64,000 nt of DNA from Marinobacter segnicrescens (GCF_900111555.1 NZ_FOHZ01000007.1:124001-188000); one strand, 5' to 3'. Shown: positions 42,076-51,502, counted from the stretch's first letter. The notes: generated from the letters alone by a model not told the origin. Numbers and translations are program-made.

Positions 42076-42215
42076 AGGCTTTCGTTGTTGGTGGTTTAAA
42101 AACCGGTAGTGGATTACCTGCGTACCTCCCCATAGCGTTCTAGACTGAAATTTGTACAGGTTTGACGTCAGGCATTCCCGGATCAGTCACCTGGAAAACG
42201 GTTGGTTAAGGTCAC

Positions 42216-42309
42216 TTTTCCTGTAATTTACAAAATCAAAGCCCATATTATAGTTCAATTCGGTATAAAACGGGCTTATTTACTAATGTATAGAATTAAT
42301 ACAGGAAAA
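42216..42309. promoter_or_regulatory. Symmetric putA control region
   Basis: Between the divergent lrp-type and putA genes is a symmetric AT-rich block. Outer arms TTTTCCTGTA (42216-42225) and TACAGGAAAA (42300-42309) are a perfect 10 bp inverted repeat. Inside are AAGCCC (42239-42244) and GGGCTT (42272-42277). The spacing suits multimeric Lrp-type binding with DNA wrapping. The rest of the 296-base gap shows nothing more. Confidence 0.5.
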
Positions 42310-42371
42310 TGGCCTGCCCCCCTGTCGGTAGAATGCCTGCAAGAGAGACACATGACGATGAGGTTACCGCT

Positions 42372-45300
42372 ATGAAACCGCAGCAGTCAGAGAAACCGAC
42401 ACTGGCCGAAAGCCGCCAGGCTGTCCGCAACTACTATCTCGCCGATGAATACAAGGTGATCCATGAATTGATTGCGGAGGCCGGCCTGACAGCGGAGGAG
42501 CGTCGTGCTATCTCCGACCGGGCCGCTGACCTGGTGCGGGATGTGCGTTCCAGCGCGCGCTCCACCATTATGGAAAAGTTCCTGGCGGAGTATGGCCTGA
42601 CCACCAAGGAAGGGGTGGCCCTGATGTGCCTGGCAGAGGCCCTGCTGCGGGTGCCGGACAACATGACCATCCACGCCCTGATTGAGGACAAGATCACCTC
42701 CGGTAACTGGGGCGCCCATGTGGGCAAGGCGTCGTCCTCGTTTATCAACTCCACCACCGTGGCGTTGCTGATGACCAGTAACCTGCTGAAGGATTCCGAG
42801 CGCCAGAGCGTGGGGGACACCCTTCGGAAGATGGTCAAGCGTATGGGCGAGCCGGTGGTTCGTACCGTCGCCGGCCAGGCGATGAAGGAGATGGGCCGTC
42901 AGTTCGTATTGGGCCGGGACATCGAAGAGGCTCACAAGGAAGGCAAGGAGTACGTGGCCAAGGGCTACACCTATTCCTATGACATGCTGGGGGAGGCGGC
43001 GAGAACCGACGCCGATGCCCTGCGTTACTACGATGCCTACGAGAACGCCATCGACTATATCTCTCGGTTCTGCGATGGCGATGTGCGCAAGAACCCGGGT
43101 ATTTCGGTCAAGTTGTCCGCACTGCTGGCGCGCTATGAGTATGGCCAGCGTGACCGGGTCATGAACGAGTTGATGCCCCGGGCCCTGAAACTGGCGAAGA
43201 AGGCCGCCGCTGCCAACATGGGCTTCAACATCGATGCCGAGGAACAGGACCGGCTTGACCTGTCGCTGGATGTGATCGAGGCGATCCTGTCCGACCCGGA
43301 ACTGGCTGACTGGGAAGGCTTTGGGGTGGTTGTGCAGGCCTTCGGCAAGCGTGCGTCGAAAACCCTGGACTGGCTCTACGCGCTGGCAGAGAAGCTGGAC
43401 CGTCGCATCATGGTGCGCCTGGTCAAGGGCGCCTACTGGGATGCGGAGATCAAGCGCGCCCAGGTGATGGGCCTGACCGACTTCCCGGTGTTCACCCGCA
43501 AGGCCTGCAGTGATGTCGCCTTCCTCGCCTGCGCCCATAAACTGGTGAACATGGCGGATCGCATCTATCCCCAGTTTGCCACCCACAATGCCCATTCGGT
43601 GTCCGCCATCCTGGAGATGGCCCGTACCGCTGGCCTGGACAACTACGAGTTCCAGCGCCTGCATGGCATGGGGGAGTCCCTGCATAACGAAGTCATGAAG
43701 AGCAGCGGCGTGCCCTGTCGCATCTATGCGCCGGTGGGTAAGCACAGCGACCTGCTGGCCTACCTGGTGCGGCGGCTGCTGGAGAACGGCGCCAACAGCT
43801 CCTTCGTCAACCAGATTGTTGATACCAGTATTACCCCGGAGGAGATTGCCCGTGACCCCATCGAGACCGTGGAGTCCCTGGGGGAGAACCTGTCCAGCAA
43901 GGCCATCGTCAAGCCGGCGAAGATATTCGGTGAGCAGCGTCGCAACTCCAAAGGCTGGGATATTACCGACCCGGTCACTATTGGCGAGATCAACCGCGGC
44001 CGCGACCGATACCGGGATTTCCAGTGGCAGGGTGGCCCGGTCACCCTGAACGGTCCGGCGGGTGGTGACAGCCAGGAGGTGCGTAACCCGGCAGATCCCG
44101 ATGACCTGGTGGGCCAGATTACCTGGGCATCGGAGCAGGACATCGATGTCGCCATTGATGCCGCACAGCAGGCATTCGGGGACTGGTCGGCACAATCGGC
44201 GGCCGACCGCGCCGCCTGCGTTCGCCGGGTGGGTGATCTCTATGAAGAGAACGCCCACGAACTGTTTGCCCTCACCACCCGTGAGGCCGGCAAGTCGTTG
44301 CTAGATGCAGTCGCCGAGATCCGCGAGGCGGTGGACTTCGCCCAGTACTACGCCAACGAGGCGGAACGCTACGAAGGCAGTGGTGCCCCCCGGGGCGTTA
44401 TGTGCTGTATCTCACCCTGGAACTTCCCGCTGGCGATTTTCACCGGGCAGATCCTGGCCAACCTGGCGGCGGGCAACACCGTGGTGGCCAAGCCGGCGGA
44501 GCAGACCTCATTGTTGGCCGTCCGTGCCGTAGAGTTGATGCATGAGGCAGGTATTCCCAGGGGAGCAATCCAGTTGCTGCCGGGCACTGGCAGCACGGTA
44601 GGTGCCGCCCTGACGGCCGATCCGCGTATTGCCGGTGTCTGCTTTACCGGCTCCACCGCCACGGCCCAGCGTATCAACCAGTCGATGACGGAGACCATGG
44701 CGCCGGACGCGCCGCTGGTGGCGGAAACCGGCGGCCTCAATGCCATGATTGTGGATTCCACGGCACTGCCCGAGCAGGTGGTCAGGGACGTGCTTGCCTC
44801 GTCCTTCCAGAGTGCCGGTCAGCGCTGTTCCGCCCTGCGTATGCTCTACGTGCAGAAGGACATCGCTGACCACTTGCTGGAGATGCTCTATGGTGCCATG
44901 GACGAACTGGGCATCGGCGACCCCTGGCAGCTGTCCACCGATGTGGGGCCTGTGATCGACGAAGACGCCCAGAAAAAGATCCAGGATCACTGTGATTACT
45001 TCGAGCAACAGGGCCGGTTGCTGAAAAAGGTTCCGGTGCCGGACAAGGGCCGGTTCGTGTCACCGGTGGTACTCAAGGTGAGCGGCATCGAGGAGATGGA
45101 GGAGGAGATCTTCGGCCCGGTGCTGCATGTGGCGACCTTCGAGGCGAAGGATATCGACAAGGTCGTCGATGCCGTCAATGCCAAGGGCTACGGCCTGACC
45201 TTCGGTATCCATAGCCGTGTGGACCATCGGGTGGACCAGATTTCCAAACGAATCCACGTGGGCAACACCTATGTGAACCGCAACCAGATCGGTGCCATTG

Positions 45301-45998
45301 TCGGCTCCCAGCCGTTTGGTGGCGAAGGGCTGTCCGGTACTGGCCCCAAGGCGGGTGGGCCGCAATACGTGCGTCGCTTCCTGCAGGCGGACGTCCGGCG
45401 GTGCCCGGCGCCGGAGGCTGGTGCCGTTGATGCCAGCGCCCTGACCGACTTGATAAAAGAGGCGGGCAAACCGGCGTTGAAAGCCCCCGCTGAGCGCATG
45501 GCGGCGCTGACGCCGATATTCGGTGAGGCACCGGCCCCACTGGACGCCGAGTCGGAGGAGTTGCCAGGTCCCACCGGCGAACTGAACTGCCTGTCCAACC
45601 ATCCCCGCGGCCTGGTGCTGTGCCTGGGACCGGACCGGGAGAGTGCGCTGGAGCAGGCGGCCACCGCCCTGTCCCAGGGCAACCGCGTGGTGTTGATCGC
45701 GCCGGGGGTCGAGGACACCGTGAAGAAGGCGGCGGAGGCGGGCCTGCCCGTAGCCGGCCGTGACGGTCTGCTGGTGCCTGAGGCCCTGGCCACCGTCGAT
45801 GGTTTCCACGGCGTGGCCACCTGCGCCGAGACGGATCTGCTCAGGCAGTACCGGCAGGCCCTGGCAAAGCGTGATGGGGCGTTGTTGCCGCTGATCACCG
45901 AGCACACCCTGGATCAGCGTTATGTGATCGAGCGGCACCTGTGCATCGACACGACCGCCGCCGGTGGTAACGCCAGCCTGATTGCCTCAGCGGAGTAA
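42372..45998 (+). CDS. putA: Bifunctional proline dehydrogenase / delta1-pyrroline-5-carboxylate dehydrogenase PutA
   Basis: A 1208-residue enzyme oxidising proline to glutamate in two channelled steps. It starts with an arm and helical domain, then the FAD proline dehydrogenase barrel (about 230-500, with VRLVKGAYWDAEIKRAQ), then the NAD aldehyde dehydrogenase domain (about 560-1020, catalytic Cys819 in SAGQRCSALRM), and a C-terminal ALDH-like trailing domain. There is no N-terminal ribbon-helix-helix, so it is bifunctional rather than self-regulating. The ATG at 42372 has GAGG upstream. An in-frame codon at 42309 would add 21 residues overlapping the inverted repeat. Confidence 0.97.
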   Translation: MKPQQSEKPTLAESRQAVRNYYLADEYKVIHELIAEAGLTAEERRAISDRAADLVRDVRSSARSTIMEKFLAEYGLTTKEGVALMCLAEALLRVPDNMTIHALIEDKITSGNWGAHVGKASSSFINSTTVALLMTSNLLKDSERQSVGDTLRKMVKRMGEPVVRTVAGQAMKEMGRQFVLGRDIEEAHKEGKEYVAKGYTYSYDMLGEAARTDADALRYYDAYENAIDYISRFCDGDVRKNPGISVKLSALLARYEYGQRDRVMNELMPRALKLAKKAAAANMGFNIDAEEQDRLDLSLDVIEAILSDPELADWEGFGVVVQAFGKRASKTLDWLYALAEKLDRRIMVRLVKGAYWDAEIKRAQVMGLTDFPVFTRKACSDVAFLACAHKLVNMADRIYPQFATHNAHSVSAILEMARTAGLDNYEFQRLHGMGESLHNEVMKSSGVPCRIYAPVGKHSDLLAYLVRRLLENGANSSFVNQIVDTSITPEEIARDPIETVESLGENLSSKAIVKPAKIFGEQRRNSKGWDITDPVTIGEINRGRDRYRDFQWQGGPVTLNGPAGGDSQEVRNPADPDDLVGQITWASEQDIDVAIDAAQQAFGDWSAQSAADRAACVRRVGDLYEENAHELFALTTREAGKSLLDAVAEIREAVDFAQYYANEAERYEGSGAPRGVMCCISPWNFPLAIFTGQILANLAAGNTVVAKPAEQTSLLAVRAVELMHEAGIPRGAIQLLPGTGSTVGAALTADPRIAGVCFTGSTATAQRINQSMTETMAPDAPLVAETGGLNAMIVDSTALPEQVVRDVLASSFQSAGQRCSALRMLYVQKDIADHLLEMLYGAMDELGIGDPWQLSTDVGPVIDEDAQKKIQDHCDYFEQQGRLLKKVPVPDKGRFVSPVVLKVSGIEEMEEEIFGPVLHVATFEAKDIDKVVDAVNAKGYGLTFGIHSRVDHRVDQISKRIHVGNTYVNRNQIGAIVGSQPFGGEGLSGTGPKAGGPQYVRRFLQADVRRCPAPEAGAVDASALTDLIKEAGKPALKAPAERMAALTPIFGEAPAPLDAESEELPGPTGELNCLSNHPRGLVLCLGPDRESALEQAATALSQGNRVVLIAPGVEDTVKKAAEAGLPVAGRDGLLVPEALATVDGFHGVATCAETDLLRQYRQALAKRDGALLPLITEHTLDQRYVIERHLCIDTTAAGGNASLIASAE

Positions 45999-46097
45999 CT
46001 CCGCAGCGGGAGCAAGGACGCTCCTCGCATTCCTCTGCATCCCGGATTAAAGTGGCAGATCGTTACCCGCTGCATCGTCCGGAGTTCCGGAAGCTTC

Positions 46098-46538
46098 ATG
46101 GCCTATCTCAGCCTTTTCATTGCCGCATTTGCCGCTGCCACCTTCTTCCCGTTCCAGTCGGAAGCGCTGCTGGTAGGGCTGCTGGTGGCAGATACCTACT
46201 CGATAGTGGGTCTATTGCTGGTGGCCACCGTCGGCAACGTGCTGGGTTCGGTGGTGAACTGGTATCTGGGGCTGTATATCGAACGGTTCCGCTACCGGAA
46301 ATGGTTTCCCTTCAAGCCTGCCAGCCTGGAAAAGGCCCAGGTGCACTACCACCGCTGGGGGCACTGGTCGCTGCTGATGAGCTGGGCGCCCTTTATCGGC
46401 GATCCGCTGACGCTGATCGCTGGTATCATGCGGGAGCCCTTCTGGCGGTTCGTGGCCATTGTTACCCTGGCCAAGGGCGGCCGTTACCTGATCACCGCCA
46501 TGCTCACCTTTGGCTGGCTGAACAGCGGATCAGCGTGA
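46098..46538 (+). CDS. YqaA family membrane protein (SNARE-associated/DedA-like)
   Basis: A 146-residue membrane protein of the small VTT/DedA-related YqaA family. LLVATVGNVLGSVVNWYLG and LMSWAPFIGDPLTLIAGIM contain the family's Gly/Asn and Asp/Pro motifs within membrane segments. It is thought to act in lipid or membrane homeostasis, with the precise role unknown. Length matches E. coli YqaA (142). It overlaps atzF tail-to-tail by 9 bases. Confidence 0.85.
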   Translation: MAYLSLFIAAFAAATFFPFQSEALLVGLLVADTYSIVGLLLVATVGNVLGSVVNWYLGLYIERFRYRKWFPFKPASLEKAQVHYHRWGHWSLLMSWAPFIGDPLTLIAGIMREPFWRFVAIVTLAKGGRYLITAMLTFGWLNSGSA

Positions 46539-48323
46539 CGCCAGGAATCCCCGCCAGCCCCCCAGGTGGGTAATGTCCTCCGCTCCTTCCAGCCCGACGG
46601 GTTCGCAGATGAAACCGGGCACCCAGCGCCCGTCATTCAGCTCCACCTTGCCGATGCCCAACGGAGCCGGGATGCCCGCCACAAAGCTGCCGAAGCGGTC
46701 TGCCGGTACCCGCCAGATCTCCACGGGTATTGCGGTGCCTGCATTTTCATCGCGGATAAGGCCCGGACGCAGTGGCGGGCCGCCGGCCAGCCGATACATG
46801 CGGTAGGTGCTGGAGGTTTCGGTGGTTTCCACGAGCACGGCGTTACGGTCGGTAAGCTGGTGGTTCAGGGGCAGGCCGGACAGGTGTGCGCCGCAGACCA
46901 GCACATCGATGGTGCCTTCGGTGGCGTTAAGGGCCGGGCTGTCGAGCAAGTCAGTCAGCGCTCCGACAGTATCGGTGGCAAGTGGGTGCAAGCGACTGGC
47001 CAGGGCCAACAGGGCCTCGTCCTGGAAAGCCGGGGCAAACAGGGTGCAGCCCAGGGGCAGGCCGTTATCAAGGAAGCCGGACGGCACCGCGACGGCACTG
47101 TAGTCCAGCAGGTTCATGAAGTTGGTGTAGGTACCCAGGCGGCTGTTCAGGCTGATCGGGTCAGCGTCTACCTGTGCCCGGGTATAGATAGTGGGGGTGC
47201 TGGGTGTGACCATCACGTGTACCTGTTCCCAGACCCGGTCTGCCTGCTTTTTCAGTGACTGGAGCCGGTAGCGGGCGGCGAACGCGTCCCTGGCACTCCC
47301 CCGGGTGCCCTGACTGATAATGTTCCGGGTCACCGGCAGCAGTGCGTCTGGCTGGTCCTGGATCAGCGGGCTGGTGGCCAGGTACCGTTCCGCGACCCAG
47401 GGTCCTTCGTAGAGCAGTTTTGCGGCGTCCAGGAAGGGCTGGAAGTCCACTTCGACCGGTTTACCACCGAGGCGTTCAAGCTGCGCAACGGAACGGGCAA
47501 ACAGGGCCCGGGCGCCGTTATTACCATCGAAGTCCAGCTGGTGGTCGAGGGGAACCCCGAAAAGGAACTCCCCTGCTATTGGCCTGCGGCCAATGGGTTG
47601 GGGGCGTTGCCACGGATCAGCGGAGTCGCTGGCCGAGGCTATGGAGAGCACGGTCTGTGCCTGCTCTGCCGAGCGCGCAAAGATCGAGACACAGTCCAGG
47701 CTCTGGCAGGCGGGTACGACGCCACGAACACTGAGCCGACCCAGGGTTGGCTTGAGACCGACCAGGTTGTTGAAGGCCGCCGGCACCCGGCCGGAACCGG
47801 CGGTGTCGGTGCCCAGGGCAAAGCTCACCAGGCCCAGGGCGGTGGCTACGGCGGAACCGGAAGAGGAGCCACCGGAGATATAGTCCGGGTCGAAACTGTT
47901 GCGGCAGGCCCCCCAGGGTTCCGGTGAGCGGGTACCCACCAACCCGGTGGCAAACTGGTCCAGGTTGGTCTTGCCGATGGGTATGGCGCCGGCATTGACC
48001 AGGGCTTCCACCACAAAGGCATGGCACTCCGGCTGGTAGCGAAAGGCTTCACAGGCAGCGGTGGTTGGCATCCCCGCCACATCGATGTTGTCCTTGACCG
48101 CAAAGGGGATGCCATACAGCGGAAGGTCACCGGGTTCCGACTGGCTCAGTCGCTCCAGGTAGGGTTCCAGTTCTTCCAGGCTGGCCAGGTGGATCCAGAT
48201 GTTGCGGTCGCTGTATCCGGCGGCACGTTCCAGCACATGGGAAACGACGGCGGCGGGAGTCAGGTCACCGTTGCGGTAGGCCTGCAGCAGGGCCGGGATA
48301 TCGAGTTTGATGGTGGTGGTCAT
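46530..48323 (-). CDS. atzF: Allophanate hydrolase
   Basis: A 597-residue amidase-signature enzyme that splits allophanate into two ammonia and two CO2. The amidase core has Lys77 (FAVKDNI), the GGSSSGS loop at 151-157 and Ser177 (GTDTAGSGR), the expected Lys-Ser-Ser triad. The C-terminal domain (about 440-597) is the allophanate-hydrolase extension that removes N-carboxy groups. The start is ATG at 48321-48323, with a possible longer frame rejected because it overlaps the ATPase gene. It is the last gene of the riboswitch-led unit that starts with the ABC permease, and supplies the final step for the carboxylase encoded 6 kb away. Confidence 0.95.
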   Translation of the reverse strand: MTTTIKLDIPALLQAYRNGDLTPAAVVSHVLERAAGYSDRNIWIHLASLEELEPYLERLSQSEPGDLPLYGIPFAVKDNIDVAGMPTTAACEAFRYQPECHAFVVEALVNAGAIPIGKTNLDQFATGLVGTRSPEPWGACRNSFDPDYISGGSSSGSAVATALGLVSFALGTDTAGSGRVPAAFNNLVGLKPTLGRLSVRGVVPACQSLDCVSIFARSAEQAQTVLSIASASDSADPWQRPQPIGRRPIAGEFLFGVPLDHQLDFDGNNGARALFARSVAQLERLGGKPVEVDFQPFLDAAKLLYEGPWVAERYLATSPLIQDQPDALLPVTRNIISQGTRGSARDAFAARYRLQSLKKQADRVWEQVHVMVTPSTPTIYTRAQVDADPISLNSRLGTYTNFMNLLDYSAVAVPSGFLDNGLPLGCTLFAPAFQDEALLALASRLHPLATDTVGALTDLLDSPALNATEGTIDVLVCGAHLSGLPLNHQLTDRNAVLVETTETSSTYRMYRLAGGPPLRPGLIRDENAGTAIPVEIWRVPADRFGSFVAGIPAPLGIGKVELNDGRWVPGFICEPVGLEGAEDITHLGGWRGFLASR

Positions 48324-48333
48324 CACGGGAGCC

Positions 48334-49119
48334 TCATGCAGAAAGGGCCCGTGCCGTTTCCGACACAGAGGTTTCGATGGATTCGTAGAGCTGCTGGTCG
48401 GTCTGGCCGATGGGCAGGTCGTAGGTGATGGTGGCGCCGAAGGCTTCCGGTTGTTGTGGGTCGTTGCGGACCTTGTCGAACACCAGCAGTCGGGTGCCAA
48501 GATAGAAGCCTTCGTGCAGGTCGTGGGTGACCATGAAGATGGTGGTGCCGGTCTCCCGCCAGAGCTTCAGTATCAGTTGGTGCATGTCCCGGCGGATGCC
48601 CGGGTCCAGGGCGCCGAAGGGCTCGTCCAGTAGCAGCACCCGGGGGCGCATGATGAACGACTGGGCAATGGCCAGTCGCTGTTGCATACCGCCGGAAAGT
48701 TCGTGGGGCCATTTGTTGGCGGCGTGGGCCAGGCCCACGGCCTCGATCATCTGATCCACCTTTGCCAGCGCTTCCCGCCGGGCCTTGCCGAACAGCTTGC
48801 CGAGAAACGGTTTCTGTTCCAGTTCCAGGCCCATCAGCACGTTCTGGCGCACGGTCAGGTGCGGAAACACCGAGTAACGCTGGAACACGATGCCCCGGTT
48901 GCGGTCCGGCTCGCCGGGGAAGGTGTCACCTTCGAGCTGAAGGTCTCCTCGGGTGGGCTGTTCCTGCCCGAGTAACATTTTCAGGAAGGTGGACTTGCCG
49001 CAGCCGGAGGCCCCCACCAGGGTGCAGAATTCCCCCTGCTCCACGGTCAGGTTGAGGTTTTCCAGCACCACGGTGTGGCCGTATTCCTTCCACAGTTTAT
49101 TGACGGTGATAAAGCTCAT
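48334..49119 (-). CDS. ABC transporter ATPase (NitT/TauT type, urea-carboxylase-associated)
   Basis: A 261-residue importer ATPase. Walker A is VGASGCGKST (about 36-45), the Q-loop and signature LSGGMQQRLAIAQ follow, and Walker B is LLLDEPFGALD. It is 10 bases upstream of atzF. Its start overlaps the permease stop by one base (TGATG). It resembles the nitrate/taurine-type ATPases found with urea carboxylase genes, and would import guanidine, urea or a related amide. The real substrate is not known. Confidence 0.9.
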   Translation of the reverse strand: MSFITVNKLWKEYGHTVVLENLNLTVEQGEFCTLVGASGCGKSTFLKMLLGQEQPTRGDLQLEGDTFPGEPDRNRGIVFQRYSVFPHLTVRQNVLMGLELEQKPFLGKLFGKARREALAKVDQMIEAVGLAHAANKWPHELSGGMQQRLAIAQSFIMRPRVLLLDEPFGALDPGIRRDMHQLILKLWRETGTTIFMVTHDLHEGFYLGTRLLVFDKVRNDPQQPEAFGATITYDLPIGQTDQQLYESIETSVSETARALSA

Positions 49120-49934
49120 CAGTGGCCTCCGGCGTTGTACCAGGGGAAAAGCCGGCGGTTGGCCAGCCGTAGCAACTGGTCGATGACGATGGCCAGCAGC
49201 GTAATCCACAGCACGTAGGGGATGATCACATCCATCGCCAGGTAGCGACGGACCAGGAATATGCGGTAGCCCAGGCCCTGCTCGGAGGCGATGGCCTCGG
49301 CGGCAATGAGAAACAGCCAGGCGGGGCCCAGACTCAGGCGAACGGCATCAATCAGTCGTGGCAGCACCTGGGGCAGGGCCATGCGGGTCACCACCTGCCA
49401 GCTGTTGGCCCCGAGGGTCTGTATCTTGATGAGCTGCTCCTGGGGTAGCTCTCGTACCCGTTGGGCGACGTCCCGCATCATGATGGGGGCGGTACCGATG
49501 ACGATCAGCATCACCTTGGACAGCTCGCCCAGCCCAAACACGATGAACAGGATAGGCAGTATCGCCAGCGGGGGAATCATCGACAGGGCCGACACCAGTG
49601 GTGCCATGCCAGCCCTGACCACCGGCAGGATGCCGTTAAGTAGCCCCACAACCAGTGCCAGCGAGGCGGCAACGCCCACGCCAATCCCCAGCCGTTGCAG
49701 GCTGGCGGTGGTGTCCTGCCACATCAGGTACTCCCCGCTGCGGCGGTCTTCCTGGAACGCCATGCGGTTAACGGCACTGGTCATCTGTTCGAGGCCGGGC
49801 AACAGCTTGTCGTTGGGGTTATTTGCCAGCCGTTCCTGGGAGGCGGTGCCATACAGCAGTACGATCAGCACGAAGGGCAGTAACCCCAGAAACAGGGCGG
49901 TAGTCCGGGCAGGGTGGCGGTTGATCAATCGCAT
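49119..49934 (-). CDS. ABC transporter permease (urea-carboxylase-associated)
   Basis: A 271-residue permease of the BPD/NitT-TauT type with about six membrane segments and the EAA-like loop (IQTLGANSWQVVTRMALPQVLP, near 175-196). I place the start at the ATG at 49932-49934, behind AAGGAG. A longer in-frame extension would run through the guanidine-I riboswitch and is rejected. First gene of a unit permease-ATPase-atzF. The matching substrate-binding protein is 3.7 kb away, in the second guanidine unit. Confidence 0.9.
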   Translation of the reverse strand: MRLINRHPARTTALFLGLLPFVLIVLLYGTASQERLANNPNDKLLPGLEQMTSAVNRMAFQEDRRSGEYLMWQDTTASLQRLGIGVGVAASLALVVGLLNGILPVVRAGMAPLVSALSMIPPLAILPILFIVFGLGELSKVMLIVIGTAPIMMRDVAQRVRELPQEQLIKIQTLGANSWQVVTRMALPQVLPRLIDAVRLSLGPAWLFLIAAEAIASEQGLGYRIFLVRRYLAMDVIIPYVLWITLLAIVIDQLLRLANRRLFPWYNAGGH

Positions 49935-49982
49935 CAATAGGCTCCTTAAGCAACACGGCAACGGAATCGCTGTGGTTCTTCG

Positions 49983-50082
49983 ATCTCCCGGGCTTTTGTC
50001 CCGCCGTGTAACCTCGCAGAGGTCGGTCACTCTCGGACCAGCCATTCAGGGCTATGCCCTGAACCGGAACCCTAGTCACCTA
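49983..50082 (-). ncRNA. Guanidine-I (ykkC) riboswitch of the ABC-atzF unit
   Basis: On the minus strand the element reads CTAGGGTTCCG, a GC-rich hairpin, GGCTGGTCCGAGAG, then ACACGGCGGGACAAAAGCCC and GGGAGA, which are the conserved ykkC aptamer blocks. It begins about 75 bases after the proposed sigma54 promoter and ends about 48 bases before the permease start. No terminator with a T tract follows, so control may act on translation through the AAGGAG site. Confidence 0.92.
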
Positions 50083-50158
50083 TTAGTCAGCCTGTAATTC
50101 CGCATCCCTGAGTTGCGGGTGTTGCTGTGACTGGATCTGTGTGTCGTTATGGGGAGAA

Positions 50159-50176
50159 ATTGCACGGCCCGTGCCA
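50159..50176 (-). promoter_or_regulatory. Candidate sigma54 (-24/-12) promoter of the ABC-atzF unit
   Basis: The minus strand reads TGGCACGGGCCGTGCA, which keeps the invariant GG-N10-GC spacing and differs from the consensus TGGCACG-N4-TTGCA by one base. It lies just upstream of the riboswitch and about 90 bases downstream of an NtrC-like site. Confidence 0.7.
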
Positions 50177-50261
50177 GACCGGAAATAAACTCTCAATTTA
50201 TTGATTTATAAAGCTTCGGAGAGGTTTATCGCGAATGCCCGGTTATCGCTTCTGGTCTGGG

Positions 50262-50278
50262 CGCACTCATTTGGTGCA
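50262..50278 (-). promoter_or_regulatory. Candidate NtrC site upstream of the ABC-atzF unit
   Basis: CGCACT-CATTT-GGTGCA (plus strand) has the NtrC dyad GCAC-N7-GTGC in the same spacing as the E. coli glnA site. It lies about 86 bases upstream of the -24 element, a normal enhancer distance. The rest of the 376-base gap before the hydrolase gene holds no gene. Confidence 0.65.
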
Positions 50279-50310
50279 ATGATTGCCCTGCGCTGCCCCC
50301 CGGGAGGGCG

Positions 50311-51354
50311 CTAACCGAAGGTACCCTGCCCCGATTCGGACAGCACTTCCGTCATGGCTCGAAACATCTGCACCATTACGGCCGGGTTACGCCCAGGTCC
50401 GCCTGCAATATGCCCCCAGTCTGACTCGATCACGTCCAACCTGGCACCGGGCATTAACGCCGCCTCCCGGCCGGCATCTTCCACGGTGAAATACAGGTCG
50501 GTGCGGCAGGGCAGAAGGCGTGCCGGCATGGTGATGCGGGACAACGCCCGGGGCAGGTTGTGACGATTGCCGGGGAACCGGCCAACGGATCCCCGCTGCC
50601 AGGCATCAAGGACTGACAGCAGATCATTGGCATCCTGGGCGAGATGGTCCTGTTCCCAGAACTGCAGCAGCGCTTCGACGGACTCGAACCCCAGTGCCTT
50701 GTACCCGCTGTTGCGGAAGAATGCCTGGGAGTAGGCCCAGCCGGCATAGACTCGGGCGAAGGCCCTGAGCCCGGCCTCCGGTGGGCGGTTGTAGCGGCCT
50801 TCCTGAAAGGACGGATCGGCTTTCAGGGCGGCCTTCACTCCCTCAAGGAACAGCCAGTTGTGGGGCGAACATTCTGCGGTGCAGCAGCTGGCCACCACTG
50901 CCCGCACCCGGTCCGGCCAGGCCGCAGCCCACTGCAGGGCCTGCATGCCCCCCATGGACCAGCCCGCTACCAGTGCCAGGGAGGCACCGCCGAACACATC
51001 ATCCACCAGTCGTTTCTGCAGCGCGATATTGTCGTACAGGGTCAACCGGGGGAAGCCTGCGCCGCCCTGGTCACCGCGGGTGTTGGAAGGCGAGGAGGAC
51101 TCGCCCGCGCCCAGCATGGCCGGGATCACAATGCAGTAGCGTTCCGGGTCCAAAGGGCTGTTGCCATCCAGCAGGGGGTAGTTTCCCGCGGCTGCACCAC
51201 CGTAGTACGTGGGTAGCAGAACCAGGTTGTCTTTTGGTGCATTGAGGGTGCCGATCTGATGGTAGACCAGGCGGGCATCCCTGAGGGATCCGCCTTCAGA
51301 CAGTTCCAGGTTCGATACCCTGAATTCTTTGATTTTCCAAGATGTTCTGTTCAT
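50311..51354 (-). CDS. MetX-like alpha/beta hydrolase in the guanidine locus
   Basis: A 347-residue alpha/beta-fold protein similar to homoserine O-acetyltransferases but lacking their HALTG oxyanion motif (LLPTYYGGAAAG stands there instead). The nucleophile is Ser133 in GWSMGGMQA, and the C-terminal WGHIAGG carries the catalytic His. It is therefore probably an acyl or amide hydrolase or transferase rather than a methionine enzyme. It is divergent from a type III glutamine synthetase gene and lies between two guanidine-riboswitch units. Its job may be to release ammonia from an amide. That is conjecture. Confidence 0.75.
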   Translation of the reverse strand: MNRTSWKIKEFRVSNLELSEGGSLRDARLVYHQIGTLNAPKDNLVLLPTYYGGAAAGNYPLLDGNSPLDPERYCIVIPAMLGAGESSSPSNTRGDQGGAGFPRLTLYDNIALQKRLVDDVFGGASLALVAGWSMGGMQALQWAAAWPDRVRAVVASCCTAECSPHNWLFLEGVKAALKADPSFQEGRYNRPPEAGLRAFARVYAGWAYSQAFFRNSGYKALGFESVEALLQFWEQDHLAQDANDLLSVLDAWQRGSVGRFPGNRHNLPRALSRITMPARLLPCRTDLYFTVEDAGREAALMPGARLDVIESDWGHIAGGPGRNPAVMVQMFRAMTEVLSESGQGTFG

Positions 51355-51410
51355 TCCCGGATTCCTTTGGAAGCAATTCTGAAATCACGCCAATCGGTAT
51401 ACATACACAC

Positions 51411-51426
51411 TGGCATGTAAGTTGAA
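51411..51426 (+). promoter_or_regulatory. Candidate sigma54 promoter of the type III glutamine synthetase gene
   Basis: TGGCATGTAAGTTGAA matches TGGCACG-N4-TTGCA with two mismatches, one at the -12 GC (GA here). It is about 80 bases upstream of the likely ATG. Weaker than the two riboswitch-linked sites. Confidence 0.4.
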
Positions 51427-51502
51427 TGGAAAGTCCGTGCCAGATTCCAGCGGTGCCGGAGCCCCGGTGCCAGACCAACACAACGGACAACGGAACATCA
51501 CC

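Noticed and set aside
49935..50045. N-terminal extension of the ABC permease
   Set aside because: It reads through the guanidine-I aptamer, and a good ribosome-binding site and ATG lie at 49932-49934.
51193..51241. NtrC half-sites TGCACCA and TGGTGCA inside the MetX-like gene
   Set aside because: They are single 7-mers within coding sequence, expected several times per window by chance and not in dyad spacing.
50311..51354. Homoserine O-acetyltransferase (metX)
   Set aside because: It lacks the MetX HALTG oxyanion motif, and its context is nitrogen use rather than methionine synthesis.
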